Below are positions 36,486-45,294 of a stretch of 64,000 nt of DNA, piece after piece. Position 1 is the first letter of the stretch, and every line of letters begins with the position of its first letter. The position numbers and the translations under genes were made by a program. The notes beneath the pieces are model-generated. The model did not search any database and was not told where the DNA came from. It saw only the letters and a program-made list of their open reading frames with translations. The DNA comes from Pseudomonas sp. HR96. GTDB taxonomy: Bacteria > Pseudomonadota > Gammaproteobacteria > Pseudomonadales > Pseudomonadaceae. The stretch is taken from NCBI RefSeq assembly GCF_034059295.1, contig NZ_CP139141.1:4943001-5007000 (forward strand), in the 5' to 3' direction.

Positions 36486-36905
36486 TCATTTGACGTAACC
36501 CCGGTCCACGCAGGGGCCGCTGTAGGCCCAGGTCAAGCCACCATTGAGTGGCGTTGGGGTCATGACGCAGGTATCGGTGGCCGCGATGCCGCGATAGTCA
36601 TTGGGTGTGGCGTTGATGGCGCCTGTGCCTGCCGTCAGGGAAATCGAGGCCAGCGCCTGGCCGGTATTGGTCGGCAGGGTCATGCCGAGCTTTTGCGCGG
36701 TGTCGCAGCTGGCCTGATCGGAGGTGCTTTGATAACACACATCCATGGCCGTCTTGATTGGTGCCATGGCGCTGACGATTTCGGTGTAGGCCGCCTTGCG
36801 GATGTAGTCCTGATAGACCGGCATGGCGATGGCGGCGAGGATGCCGACGATGGCGACCACTATCATCAGCTCAATCAGGGTGAAGCCACGTTGCAGAGTG
36901 TTCAT
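36486..36905 (-). CDS. Type IV pilin, copy 2
   Basis: A 139-residue prepilin with leader MNTLQRG and mature start [20 protein letters not shown]. It resembles copy 1 along most of its length: [40 protein letters not shown], and the C-terminal Cys pattern DTCVMTP and [11 protein letters not shown]. The two genes therefore arose by duplication and diverged. No sigma-54 consensus is visible in the 228-bp gap to divergent pilB, so its expression may differ from copy 1. It could be a second major subunit or a specialised pilin. Confidence 0.87.
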   Translation of the reverse strand: MNTLQRGFTLIELMIVVAIVGILAAIAMPVYQDYIRKAAYTEIVSAMAPIKTAMDVCYQSTSDQASCDTAQKLGMTLPTNTGQALASISLTAGTGAINATPNDYRGIAATDTCVMTPTPLNGGLTWAYSGPCVDRGYVK

Positions 36906-37133
36906 TCGTTTCCCTCGAATTGGCAGCGACCCTTCCAGGGGTCGGAAAGCCGGCAGCTATGGAAGCTTGACGCAAAAAAGCTGGCCGGATTTGCGTAGGA
37001 TGACGGTTTATCCTGCGATTGGCCAAGGATTTGCAGTAACAAAACCTGACGCCCCGCAGCCGCTCACCACGCCGATTTGGCACCGCCGCTCGACTAGGCT
37101 ATAAAACAGCGATTGTATGTATCCGGTGGTCAA

Positions 37134-38819
37134 ATGAACGATATCGCCCTCACCGGCCTGGCCAGGCAACTGGTCGTGGCCGAACTGCTTACCGATAAGG
37201 ATGCGCAACAGGCGTATCAGCAGTCTCAGCGCAGCCGGGTGCCACTGGTCCATTATCTGGTACAGAACAAACTGGCCAAGAGCCGGGAAATTGCCGAAAT
37301 CGCTTCGGATCAATTTGGCGTATCTCTGATCGACCTGAAGATGGTCGACCCCGAAAGCCAGCCTCGTGGCCTGGTCAGCGAGAAGCTGGTCCGCCAGCAC
37401 CATGCCCTGCCCCTGTGGCGTCGCGGCAATAAATTGTTCGTAGGTGTGTCGGACCCGACCAATCATCAAGCCATCACCGATATCCAGTTCAACACTGGCC
37501 TGAACACCGAAGCCATTCTGGTCGAAGAGGACAAGCTGGCCGATGCCATCGAGAAATTTTTCGAGAGCGGCACCGGGCTCGAAGAGCTGGGCGACGATCT
37601 GGATAACCTCGATGTCGAAACATCAGGGGAAACGAAAGAAGTCGGCATAGACGCCGACGACGCCCCGGTGGTGCGCTTCGTCAACAAGATGTTGCTCGAC
37701 GCCATCCGCAGCGGTTCCTCGGACTTGCATTTCGAGCCTTATGAAAAAGCCTATCGGGTACGCTTCCGTACCGATGGCATCCTGCGCGAGATTGCCCGGC
37801 CGCCGATCAACCTCGCCGGGCGCATTGCCGCTCGCCTGAAGGTCATGGCCAGCCTGGACATCTCCGAGCGGCGCAAACCGCAGGACGGCCGGATCAAGAT
37901 GCGCATCTCGAAGAACAAGGCGATCGATTTCCGGGTCAACACCCTGCCCACCCTGTGGGGCGAAAAGATCGTGATGCGTATTCTCGACCCCACGAGTGCG
38001 CAGATGGGTATCGATGCGCTGGGCTATGAGCCCGAGCAGAAGGAATTGTACCTGGCCGCGCTGGCCCAGCCACAAGGCATGATCCTGGTCACCGGGCCAA
38101 CCGGCTCGGGCAAAACGGTTTCGCTGTACACCGGCATCAACATTCTCAATACCGTCGACATCAACATCTCCACCGCCGAAGACCCGGTTGAAATCAACAT
38201 GGAGGGCATCAACCAGGTCAACGTGAACAACAAGCAGGGGCTGGATTTCGCCTCGGCATTGCGCTCATTCCTGCGTCAGGACCCGGACGTGATCATGGTC
38301 GGCGAGATCCGCGACCTGGAAACCGCCGAGATCGCCATCAAGGCGGCGCAGACCGGTCACCTGGTCTTGTCGACCCTGCACACCAATAGCGCCGCTGAAA
38401 CCCTGACCCGCTTGATGAACATGGGCGTGGCCAGTTTCAACATTGCCACTTCGGTCAACCTGATCATCGCCCAGCGCCTGGCGCGCAAACTGTGCAGCGT
38501 CTGCAAGCGCCCGGCTGAAATACCCCGCGATGTGCTGATCGAGGAAGGCTTTCCCGCAGAGAGAATTGGGACCTTTACCGTCTACGAGCCGGTAGGGTGC
38601 GACGTGTGCAATGGCGGCTACAAAGGCCGGCAAGGTATCTATGAAGTGGTTCGCAACACCAAGGCCATCCAGCAGATGATCATGGAGTCGGGCAACTCGA
38701 TTGAAATCGCCAAGCAGATGCGCAAGGAAGGCTTCAATGACCTGCGTACTTCCGGCCTGGTCAAGGTGATGCAGGGCGTCACCAGCCTGGCGGAAGTCAA
38801 CCGGGTGACCAAGGACTGA
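37134..38819 (+). CDS. pilB: Type IV pilus assembly ATPase PilB
   Basis: The hexameric cytoplasmic ATPase that powers pilus extension. The 561-residue protein has an N-terminal GspE-N/MshEN domain, Walker A GPTGSGKT, the Asp-box and Walker B region (RQDPDVIMVGEIRDLETAEI), the His-box (GHLVLSTLHTNSA), and a tetracysteine zinc site (LCSVCKRP and GCDVCNGGYKGR). The ATG at 37134 follows GGTGG. It is the first gene of pilBCD-coaE-yacG and is divergent from the pilins. Confidence 0.96.
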   Translation: MNDIALTGLARQLVVAELLTDKDAQQAYQQSQRSRVPLVHYLVQNKLAKSREIAEIASDQFGVSLIDLKMVDPESQPRGLVSEKLVRQHHALPLWRRGNKLFVGVSDPTNHQAITDIQFNTGLNTEAILVEEDKLADAIEKFFESGTGLEELGDDLDNLDVETSGETKEVGIDADDAPVVRFVNKMLLDAIRSGSSDLHFEPYEKAYRVRFRTDGILREIARPPINLAGRIAARLKVMASLDISERRKPQDGRIKMRISKNKAIDFRVNTLPTLWGEKIVMRILDPTSAQMGIDALGYEPEQKELYLAALAQPQGMILVTGPTGSGKTVSLYTGINILNTVDINISTAEDPVEINMEGINQVNVNNKQGLDFASALRSFLRQDPDVIMVGEIRDLETAEIAIKAAQTGHLVLSTLHTNSAAETLTRLMNMGVASFNIATSVNLIIAQRLARKLCSVCKRPAEIPRDVLIEEGFPAERIGTFTVYEPVGCDVCNGGYKGRQGIYEVVRNTKAIQQMIMESGNSIEIAKQMRKEGFNDLRTSGLVKVMQGVTSLAEVNRVTKD

Positions 38820-38821
38820 TC

Positions 38822-40039
38822 ATGGCAACCAAGGAGATCAAGCTCAGCGTCTACGCCTGGGAGGGCGTGGACCGCAAGGGCACGAAGATGACCGGTGAGC
38901 TCAACGGCCAGAGCATGGCGCTGGTCAAGGCGCAGCTGCGCAAGCAAGGCATCACACCGGGCAAGGTACGCAAGAAAAGCAAGTCGCTGTTCGGCAATGG
39001 CAAGAAGATCAAGCCGATGGACATTGCCCTGTTCACCCGGCAGATGGCGACCATGATGCGTGCGGGCGTCCCCTTGCTACAGTCGTTCGAGATTATCGGC
39101 GAAGGTTTTGAAAACCCCAACATGCGCAAGTTGGTGGAAGAGCTCAAGTTGGAAGTGGCGGCAGGTAACAGCTTCGCCACGGCGCTGCGCACCAAACCGC
39201 AGTATTTCGATGACCTCTATTGCAACCTGGTCAATGCCGGCGAACAAGCTGGCGCCCTGGAAACCTTGCTCGATCGTGTGGCCACCTACAAGGAAAAGAC
39301 CGAGGCGCTGCGGGGCAAACTCAAGAAAGCCATGACCTACCCTATTGCGGTGGTACTGGTGGCGATCATTGTATCGGGCATTCTGTTGATCAAGGTGGTC
39401 CCGCAATTTCAGACCATCTTCGAAGGCTTCGGCGCGCAACTGCCCAGTTTCACCTTGATGGTCATCGGCTTGTCCAACATCGTGCAAGAGTATTACCTGA
39501 TGTTGATTGGCGCTGTCATCGTCGCCATCTTTCTGTTCAAGCGCACCTACCGAAACAGCCAGAAATTTCGCGACTCCATTGACAGAACCCTTTTGAAAAT
39601 CCCGGTCATCGGCCCCTTGCTTTACAAGTCGGCCATCGCCCGTTTTGCTCGCACCCTCTCTACCACCTTCGCCGCGGGCGTGCCGCTGGTCGAGGCTCTG
39701 GATTCGGTGGCGGGTGCCGCCGGCAATGTTGTTTTCAAGAATGCCATCATGAAGATCAAGCAGGATGTCTCCACCGGCATGCAGCTGAACTTCTCCATGC
39801 GCACCACCGGTGTATTTCCGGCCATGGCCGTGCAGATGACCGCCATCGGCGAAGAATCCGGCGCCCTGGACGGCATGCTCGACCGCGCGGCCACCATCTA
39901 TGAAGCCGAAGTCGACAACATGGTCGACAGCATGACCGCACTCATGGAGCCCATGATCATGGCCATTCTTGGCGTACTGGTCGGCGGCCTGGTGATTGCC
40001 ATGTACCTTCCCATCTTCCAACTCGGTTCAGCCGTCTGA
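38822..40039 (+). CDS. pilC: Type IV pilus inner-membrane platform protein PilC
   Basis: A 405-residue inner-membrane protein with two T2SSF domains that anchors PilB and PilT and promotes pilin polymerisation. Recognisable parts are YAWEGVDRKGTKMTGELNGQ, IALFTRQMATMMRAGVPLLQ, the membrane helix VVLVAIIVSGILLIKVVPQF, the second repeat ARFARTLSTTFAAGVPLVEA, and the C-terminal helix MAILGVLVGGLVIAMYLPIF. It starts two bases after the pilB stop, as expected in the operon. Confidence 0.96.
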   Translation: MATKEIKLSVYAWEGVDRKGTKMTGELNGQSMALVKAQLRKQGITPGKVRKKSKSLFGNGKKIKPMDIALFTRQMATMMRAGVPLLQSFEIIGEGFENPNMRKLVEELKLEVAAGNSFATALRTKPQYFDDLYCNLVNAGEQAGALETLLDRVATYKEKTEALRGKLKKAMTYPIAVVLVAIIVSGILLIKVVPQFQTIFEGFGAQLPSFTLMVIGLSNIVQEYYLMLIGAVIVAIFLFKRTYRNSQKFRDSIDRTLLKIPVIGPLLYKSAIARFARTLSTTFAAGVPLVEALDSVAGAAGNVVFKNAIMKIKQDVSTGMQLNFSMRTTGVFPAMAVQMTAIGEESGALDGMLDRAATIYEAEVDNMVDSMTALMEPMIMAILGVLVGGLVIAMYLPIFQLGSAV

Positions 40040-40040
40040 C

Positions 40041-40910
40041 ATGACCCCCCTCGACCTCCTGGCCAGCTCACCGCTGGCCTTCGCCGTCTGCGCGCTGATT
40101 CTGGGCCTGCTGGTGGGCAGCTTTCTCAACGTCGTCATCCACCGCCTGCCGAAGATGCTCGAACGCGAGTGGCAGACCCAGGCCCGCGACATCCTCAAAC
40201 TCCCGGAAGAACCCAAGGGTCCGGCCTACAACCTGGCTGTGCCGCACTCGGCCTGCCCGCACTGCGGGCACCGGATCCGCCCGTGGGAGAACCTGCCGCT
40301 GGTCAGCTACATCGCCCTGCGCGGGCGCTGCTCCAGCTGCAAGGCGCCGATCGGCCGGCGCTACCCGATTGTGGAACTGGCCAGCGGCCTGATCAGCGGG
40401 TTCGTGGCCTGGCACTTCGGCTTTGGCTGGCAGGCCGGCGCGTTCATGCTGCTCAGCTGGGGCCTGCTGGCCATGAGCCTGATCGACGCCGACCACCAGA
40501 TCCTGCCCGACGTGCTGGTGCTGCCGCTGTTGTGGCTGGGGCTGATCCTCAACACCCAGGCCCTCAATGCCAGCCTGGTGGATGCGGTCTGGGGTGCGGT
40601 GGCCGGTTACCTGAGCCTGTGGATCGTGTACTGGCTGTTCAAGCTGGTCACCGGCAAAGAAGGCATGGGTCATGGCGACTTCAAGCTGCTGGCCATGCTC
40701 GGCGCCTGGGGCGGCTGGCAGGTGTTGCCGCTGACCATCCTGTTGTCCTCGCTGGTGGGCGCGGTGCTGGGCGTGATCCTGTTGCGCCTGCGCGACGCGC
40801 AGACCAGCACGCCGATCCCGTTCGGCCCCTACCTGGCCATCGCGGGCTGGATTGCCTTGCTCTGGGGTGATCAAATAACCGCTTCCTACATGCACTTCGC
40901 GGGTTTCTGA
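40041..40910 (+). CDS. pilD: Prepilin peptidase / N-methyltransferase PilD
   Basis: A 289-residue polytopic aspartyl protease that cleaves prepilin leaders and methylates the new N-terminus. Its catalytic aspartates are in [11 protein letters not shown] and [10 protein letters not shown]. The cytoplasmic loop carries a CxxC...CxxC zinc-type motif (CPHC, CSSC). It should process both pilins here, pilE, and type II secretion pseudopilins if present. It starts one base behind the pilC stop and shares a base with the coaE start. Confidence 0.96.
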   Translation: MTPLDLLASSPLAFAVCALILGLLVGSFLNVVIHRLPKMLEREWQTQARDILKLPEEPKGPAYNLAVPHSACPHCGHRIRPWENLPLVSYIALRGRCSSCKAPIGRRYPIVELASGLISGFVAWHFGFGWQAGAFMLLSWGLLAMSLIDADHQILPDVLVLPLLWLGLILNTQALNASLVDAVWGAVAGYLSLWIVYWLFKLVTGKEGMGHGDFKLLAMLGAWGGWQVLPLTILLSSLVGAVLGVILLRLRDAQTSTPIPFGPYLAIAGWIALLWGDQITASYMHFAGF

Positions 40911-41524
40911 TGAGCGCCAAACCTTGGGTGCTGGGCCTGACCGGCGGCATTGCCAGCGGCAAGAGCGCGGCGGCCGCACGCTTCGCCGAGCTGGGCATGC
41001 ACACGGTGGACGCCGACCAGGCGGCGCGCTGGGTGGTCGAGCCGGGGCGACCGGCCCTGGCCGAGATCGCCGAGCGCTACGGCCCCGGCATACTGCAGGC
41101 GGACGGCAGCCTGGACCGTGGCGCCCTGCGCCAGGTGATCTTCGCCGACCCGCAGCAGCGGCGCTGGGTCGAAGGGCTGCTGCATCCGCTGGTGGCCAAG
41201 GAGATCGCCGACTCGCTGGCCACGGCCACTTCGCCCTATGCGGTGTTCGTCTCACCCTTGATGGTGGAATCGGGGCAGTACCGGCTGGCGCAGCGGCTGC
41301 TGGTCATCGATGTGCCGGAGACGTTGCAGATCGAGCGTACACTGGCCCGCGACAGCAGCAGCCTGGAACAGGTGCAGGCGATCCTCAAGGCCCAGGCCAC
41401 TCGCGAGCAGCGCCTGAGCCTCGCCGACGACGTGCTGGTCAATGACCGCGACCTGGCCTGGCTGCGCAGCGAGGTCGACCGCCTGCATCACTTTTACCTG
41501 ACATTGCCTGGAGGCCAAGCATGA
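40910..41524 (+). CDS. coaE: Dephospho-CoA kinase
   Basis: Catalyses the last step of coenzyme A synthesis, phosphorylating the 3'-hydroxyl of dephospho-CoA. The 204-residue protein has the P-loop GGIASGKS at residues 12-19, then [14 protein letters not shown], and the CoaE-type [20 protein letters not shown] region. It overlaps pilD by one base (TGATG) and yacG by four (ATGA). This pilD-coaE-yacG coupling is conserved in gammaproteobacteria. Confidence 0.96.
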   Translation: MSAKPWVLGLTGGIASGKSAAAARFAELGMHTVDADQAARWVVEPGRPALAEIAERYGPGILQADGSLDRGALRQVIFADPQQRRWVEGLLHPLVAKEIADSLATATSPYAVFVSPLMVESGQYRLAQRLLVIDVPETLQIERTLARDSSSLEQVQAILKAQATREQRLSLADDVLVNDRDLAWLRSEVDRLHHFYLTLPGGQA

Positions 41525-41721
41525 GCCAACCCATCAACGTGGAATGCCCGACCTGTGGCGCGCCAGTGGAATGGAGCGCGGCGAGCCCGAACCGGCCGTT
41601 CTGCTCGGACCGTTGCAAACTGATCGACCTGGGCGCCTGGGCCTCGGAGGAACACAAGATTCCAGTGGCGCCGGATGCCGAGGATGAGTTGTTTTCCGAG
41701 GAATTGCCGCCGCGGCATTGA
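41521..41721 (+). CDS. yacG: DNA gyrase inhibitor YacG
   Basis: A 66-residue zinc protein that inhibits gyrase by binding its GyrB subunit. The four zinc cysteines are in CPTCGAPV and [12 protein letters not shown], followed by the typical WASEEHKIP and an acidic C-terminus ([14 protein letters not shown]). It overlaps coaE by four bases and ends the pil-coaE operon. Confidence 0.93.
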   Translation: MSQPINVECPTCGAPVEWSAASPNRPFCSDRCKLIDLGAWASEEHKIPVAPDAEDELFSEELPPRH

Positions 41722-41847
41722 TCGGCGGTTTTCACCCTTCATTACCGTGGGACCGAGCTTGCTCGGCAATGGCGCCAACCGCTTTCCCGAGCTCGGTCCT
41801 GCAGCCTTGGATGGCCAATCGTCTTGCAACAGCGCTAAGCTCTGCCC

Positions 41848-42477
41848 ATGGACGACTCCGACTACCTGCGCCTGCTCACCCTGCAGGCCGAACAAGCCAA
41901 TGCCTTCCTGTCGAACGCCCGCAAGTGGGAGCGCGAGAGGTGGGTGTGTCAGCGCTTGTTGCAGGGGCTGAACGTGCCGCACCGCGACGAAGACTTCATG
42001 CCCGCCGGCCAGGAGCCGCCGGATGTACTGTTCCAGGACGCCAGCTTCGAGGTGTTCTTCGTGCTCGACGAAGGCCGCCGGCTCAACGACGAGTGGCGCG
42101 AGGAATTGCAGCGTCGGCGCAGCGCCTTTTCCCTCAGCCAGCTGGTGCGTCGCGAGGCGCGGCCCAAGCGCATCAGCGCCGTGGAGCTGCTGCAACGCCT
42201 GGCGCCGACCCTGCGCAAGAAGAGCCACAACTACCGCGAGCGTGGGCTGGACCTGGGTGAGTTCGACATCATCGCCTTCGCCAGCCTCAAGCGCGAGGTG
42301 CTGGACCTCAACAGCCACTTTCCACCCCCCACCGAATACCTGCGCCAGGGCTGGCGTTCGCTGTCGCTGGTGGGCCCGACCTTCGCCCGGGTGCTGTTCG
42401 CCCACCCCGATGCCCCGGATTTCCTGCGCGCCAACCTGGGCCGCAGCATCGTCTTCGATGTCGGCATCAGCCTGTGA
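41848..42477 (+). CDS. DUF1780 family protein
   Basis: A 209-residue protein of the DUF1780 family, known from Pseudomonas (PA4531 as I recall) with no established function. It starts MDDSDYLRLLTLQAEQANAF and contains KWERERWVCQRLLQGLNVPH, DVLFQDASFEVFFVLDEGRR and FASLKREVLDLNSHFPPPTE. The latter block suggests a restriction-endonuclease-like fold (D and E-x-K-like residues), but this is speculative. There is no signal peptide or membrane helix. It lies 126 bases behind yacG, with the short hairpin CCGAG-CTTG-CTCGG (41754-41767) between, so it may have its own transcript. Confidence 0.85.
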   Translation: MDDSDYLRLLTLQAEQANAFLSNARKWERERWVCQRLLQGLNVPHRDEDFMPAGQEPPDVLFQDASFEVFFVLDEGRRLNDEWREELQRRRSAFSLSQLVRREARPKRISAVELLQRLAPTLRKKSHNYRERGLDLGEFDIIAFASLKREVLDLNSHFPPPTEYLRQGWRSLSLVGPTFARVLFAHPDAPDFLRANLGRSIVFDVGISL

Positions 42478-42681
42478 CGGGCAGGCCGCAAAGATGGCGC
42501 AAAGCCTTGGCGAATGTTACAAAGTATTCTCTGCCAATGAAGTTGTGCTTGGAAGTCGCGTCGATGCGTCAACCCGATATGCCCCTCATTGCCCCCCTTT
42601 TCGCCGAGCACCTGGTGCTTCGAGCTGCCTCGCGCTCGCCCGTCTCGGCCCCCGCTTCCGTAAACCTTATGAGATATCCCC

Positions 42682-43980
42682 ATGACTCACCGTATCGTGA
42701 TTGTCGGCGGCGGCGCCGGCGGCCTGGAGTTGGCGACCCGCCTGGGCAAGACCCTGGGCAAGCGCGGCAAGGCCAACATAACCCTGGTCGACGCCAACCT
42801 CACGCACATCTGGAAACCGCTGCTGCACGAAGTGGCCGCCGGTTCGCTTAACTCTTCGGAAGACGAGCTCAACTACGTCGCCCAGGCCAAGTGGAACCAC
42901 TTCAACTTCCAGCTGGGCAAGATGAGCGGGCTCGACCGCGTCGGCAAGCAGATCCAGCTGGCCGCCACCTACGATGAACACAGCGTCGAACTGGTGCCTG
43001 CACGGGTGCTCAACTATGACAGCCTGGTGATCGCGGTGGGCAGCACCACTAACGATTTCGGCACCCGCGGCGCCGCCGAGCACTGCCTGTTCCTCGACAC
43101 GCGGGCGCAGGCCGAGCGCTTCCACCAGCAGCTGCTCAACCACTACCTGCGCGCTCACGCCACCGAGACCGATGACAACCGCATTGCCGTGGCCATCGTC
43201 GGTGCCGGCGCCACCGGCGTCGAGTTGTCCGCCGAGCTGCACAACGCGGCCCATGAGCTGGCGGCCTACGGCTTTGGCCGGATCAAGCCGGAGAACATGC
43301 ACATTACCCTGATCGAGGCCGGGCCACGGGTGCTGCCGGCGCTGCCCGAGCGCATCGGCGGGCCGGTGCACAAGACCCTGGAGAAGCTCGGCGTAACCGT
43401 GCTCACCGGTTCGGCGGTCAGCGAAGTGACCGCCGATGCGCTGATCACCGCCGACGGCGCGGTGATTCCGGCCAGCCTCAAGGTGTGGGCGGCCGGCATC
43501 CGCGCGCCGAACTTCCTCAAGGACCTCGACGGCCTGGAGACCAACCGGATCAATCAGCTGGTGGTCAAATCGACCCTGCAGACCACTCGCGACGATGCGA
43601 TCTTCGCCTTCGGCGATTGCGCGGCCTGCCCGCAAGCGGACAGCGACCGCCCGGTGCCGCCACGGGCGCAGGCGGCGCACCAGCAGGCTTCGCTGCTGGC
43701 CAAGGCGCTGAAGCTGCGGGTCGAAGGCACCTCGACCCTGCCGGAATTCAAGTACAAGGACTACGGCTCGCTGATCTCGCTGTCACGCTTCTCGGCGGTG
43801 GGCAACCTGATGGGCAACCTGACCGGCAGCGTGATGCTGGAAGGCTGGCTGGCGCGGATGTTCTACGTATCGCTGTACCGCATGCACCAGATGGCGCTGT
43901 TCGGCATGTTCCGCACCGCCATGCTGATGCTCGGCAGCCGCATCGGCCGCGGTACCGAGCCGCGATTGAAGCTGCACTGA
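42682..43980 (+). CDS. ndh: Type II NADH dehydrogenase (non-proton-pumping)
   Basis: A 432-residue FAD-dependent NADH:quinone oxidoreductase of the respiratory chain. The FAD-binding motif is IVIVGGGAGGLELATRLG at the N-terminus; the NADH motif is IVGAGATGVELSAELH. The second FAD motif is AFGDCAACP, and the quinone-site region includes RAQAAHQQASLLAK. The C-terminal helix (MHQMALFGMFRTAMLMLGSR) probably anchors it to the membrane. It is preceded by about 200 bases that hold its promoter. Confidence 0.95.
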   Translation: MTHRIVIVGGGAGGLELATRLGKTLGKRGKANITLVDANLTHIWKPLLHEVAAGSLNSSEDELNYVAQAKWNHFNFQLGKMSGLDRVGKQIQLAATYDEHSVELVPARVLNYDSLVIAVGSTTNDFGTRGAAEHCLFLDTRAQAERFHQQLLNHYLRAHATETDDNRIAVAIVGAGATGVELSAELHNAAHELAAYGFGRIKPENMHITLIEAGPRVLPALPERIGGPVHKTLEKLGVTVLTGSAVSEVTADALITADGAVIPASLKVWAAGIRAPNFLKDLDGLETNRINQLVVKSTLQTTRDDAIFAFGDCAACPQADSDRPVPPRAQAAHQQASLLAKALKLRVEGTSTLPEFKYKDYGSLISLSRFSAVGNLMGNLTGSVMLEGWLARMFYVSLYRMHQMALFGMFRTAMLMLGSRIGRGTEPRLKLH

Positions 43981-44056
43981 TGGGTTGCACCTGACTCGCC
44001 AGCACTGCCGGCTCCTGCGCCTATCCTGATCGAACCCGGACAGGCGCAGAAGCCGC

Positions 44057-45016
44057 TTACCCCAGCGCCTTGCGATAAGCCATCGAATCATCGATGCGCT
44101 TGAGGATGTACTCCCCCGCCGCCACCGGCTCATAGTGGCTGTCACTGACTGCGATACCCAGATCGCAGGGGTCCACCCGCGCCTCGAAGGTGGGATCGAA
44201 GAAGGTAGCGATCGAATAGCGCTCACGTCCCGAGTGGTTGATCACCCGGTGCAGGGTCGAGCGAAAACGGTTGTTCGACCAGCGCGCCAGCAGGTCGCCG
44301 ACATTCACCACCAGGCTGCCGGCAATCGGCGTGGCGTCGATCCAGCGTTGCCCACCCAATTCGCGCACCTGCAAGCCGCCGCTGTCGTCCTGGTACAGCA
44401 GGGTGATACAGCCATAATCGGTGTGCGGCGCCACGCCGTACTGGTCCTCGGTGGCCTGCGCCGGGTGTTCGGGGTAGTAGACCATCTGCGTGCGCTGCAG
44501 GCGCTTGTGGTACTTGTCGACGAAGAAGTCTTCGGCGATGCCCAGGCTGGCGGCCACCGCACAGAGCAGGTCGGCGCCCGCCCTGCCCACCTCCTCGTAG
44601 TACTCGCCCAGCACCCCCTGCAGCTCGGGCATGAACACAGGCCATTGATTAGGCCCGCGCAGAGGCTGACCGGCCAGCACGCAGGGATCCTGCTCGGGCA
44701 ATTCCAGGCCTATGCTGAAGAACTCCTTGTGGTCGGGCCGGGTCGCCTGGTACATGGTGGCGCCGCCCAGGGCGTGCCAGCCGCGGTGGCGTTTGTTCAC
44801 CGCGACCTGGCGCTTGACCTCGGCCGGGTAGGCAAAGAACTGCCGTGCGGCGGCCATGGCCCGGTTGATCAGCGGCTGCGGCACGCCATGGTTGACGATG
44901 TAGAAGAACCCGGTGTCGGTGCAGGCCTGGCGGATGGCCTTGCCGGCGCGCTGGATCGCCAGGGGGCTGCGCTCGCGCACGCCGGCCATGTCGATCAAGG
45001 GAAGAGTGGGGGTCAT
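44057..45016 (-). CDS. Isopenicillin-N-synthase-like Fe(II)/2-oxoglutarate oxygenase
   Basis: A 319-residue 2-oxoglutarate/Fe(II) dioxygenase of the IPNS/flavone-synthase family. The N-terminal DIOX-N region starts PTLPLIDMAGVRERSPLAIQ and GFFYIVNHGVPQPLI. The metal triad is His and Asp in APHTDYGCITLL and His in STLHRVINHSG; the co-substrate Arg is in RYSIATFFDP. The ATG at 45016 is chosen because it gives the family N-terminus. It is divergent from the histidine ammonia-lyase (278-bp gap), so it may act on the same metabolites. The substrate is unknown. Confidence 0.87.
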   Translation of the reverse strand: MTPTLPLIDMAGVRERSPLAIQRAGKAIRQACTDTGFFYIVNHGVPQPLINRAMAAARQFFAYPAEVKRQVAVNKRHRGWHALGGATMYQATRPDHKEFFSIGLELPEQDPCVLAGQPLRGPNQWPVFMPELQGVLGEYYEEVGRAGADLLCAVAASLGIAEDFFVDKYHKRLQRTQMVYYPEHPAQATEDQYGVAPHTDYGCITLLYQDDSGGLQVRELGGQRWIDATPIAGSLVVNVGDLLARWSNNRFRSTLHRVINHSGRERYSIATFFDPTFEARVDPCDLGIAVSDSHYEPVAAGEYILKRIDDSMAYRKALG

Positions 45017-45168
45017 GGCACAGGCTCCTGGGGCAATCGGCGGTATAGACAGCTTGAGCAGACCGAGCATATTGCGTGCCGGGCCCTGTGGCCTGATTGC
45101 GGCTCCACCGCGGGCAAACCGCCCCGATTGTGTGCAACGGCTACGGGTCGGTGCCACTTAAGGTGACA

Positions 45169-45182
45169 TCACTGCACAGTGA
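45169..45182. promoter_or_regulatory. Dyad TCACTG-CA-CAGTGA in the oxygenase/lyase intergenic region
   Basis: Six-base arms pair perfectly around a two-base centre. The dyad lies about 150 bases before the oxygenase start and is unlike the TATATAC operators, so a different regulator is possible. Confidence 0.35.
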
Positions 45183-45230
45183 AAATGACGTACCGCCGTA
45201 AAGCAGGGCTGTGTTCAAATGGCCTGACTC

Positions 45231-45259
45231 TTGCCTACCTGTATATACAGGCGTAGATA
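45231..45259 (+). promoter_or_regulatory. Promoter of the ammonia-lyase gene with HutC-type operator in the spacer
   Basis: TTGCCT (45231-45236) and TAGATA (45254-45259) are 17 bases apart; both boxes match the sigma-70 consensus only partly. The 14-base perfect palindrome CCTGTATATACAGG (45238-45251) lies inside that spacer, where a bound repressor would block polymerase. The TGTA-N2-TACA core is the known HutC-type (GntR/UTRA) pattern; the regulator is encoded at 50197. Confidence 0.6.
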
Positions 45260-45294
45260 AGCCTAACCTATCACTTGTGCTCAGGACCCATGCC

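Noticed and set aside
37077..37093. A sigma-54-like TTGGCACC before pilB
   Set aside because: The -24 half is fair, but the expected -12 position reads CTCG rather than TTGC.
44057..45016. Naming the oxygenase as isopenicillin N synthase or an ethylene-forming enzyme
   Set aside because: Only the general Fe/2OG motifs are visible; the specific residues of those enzymes cannot be verified.
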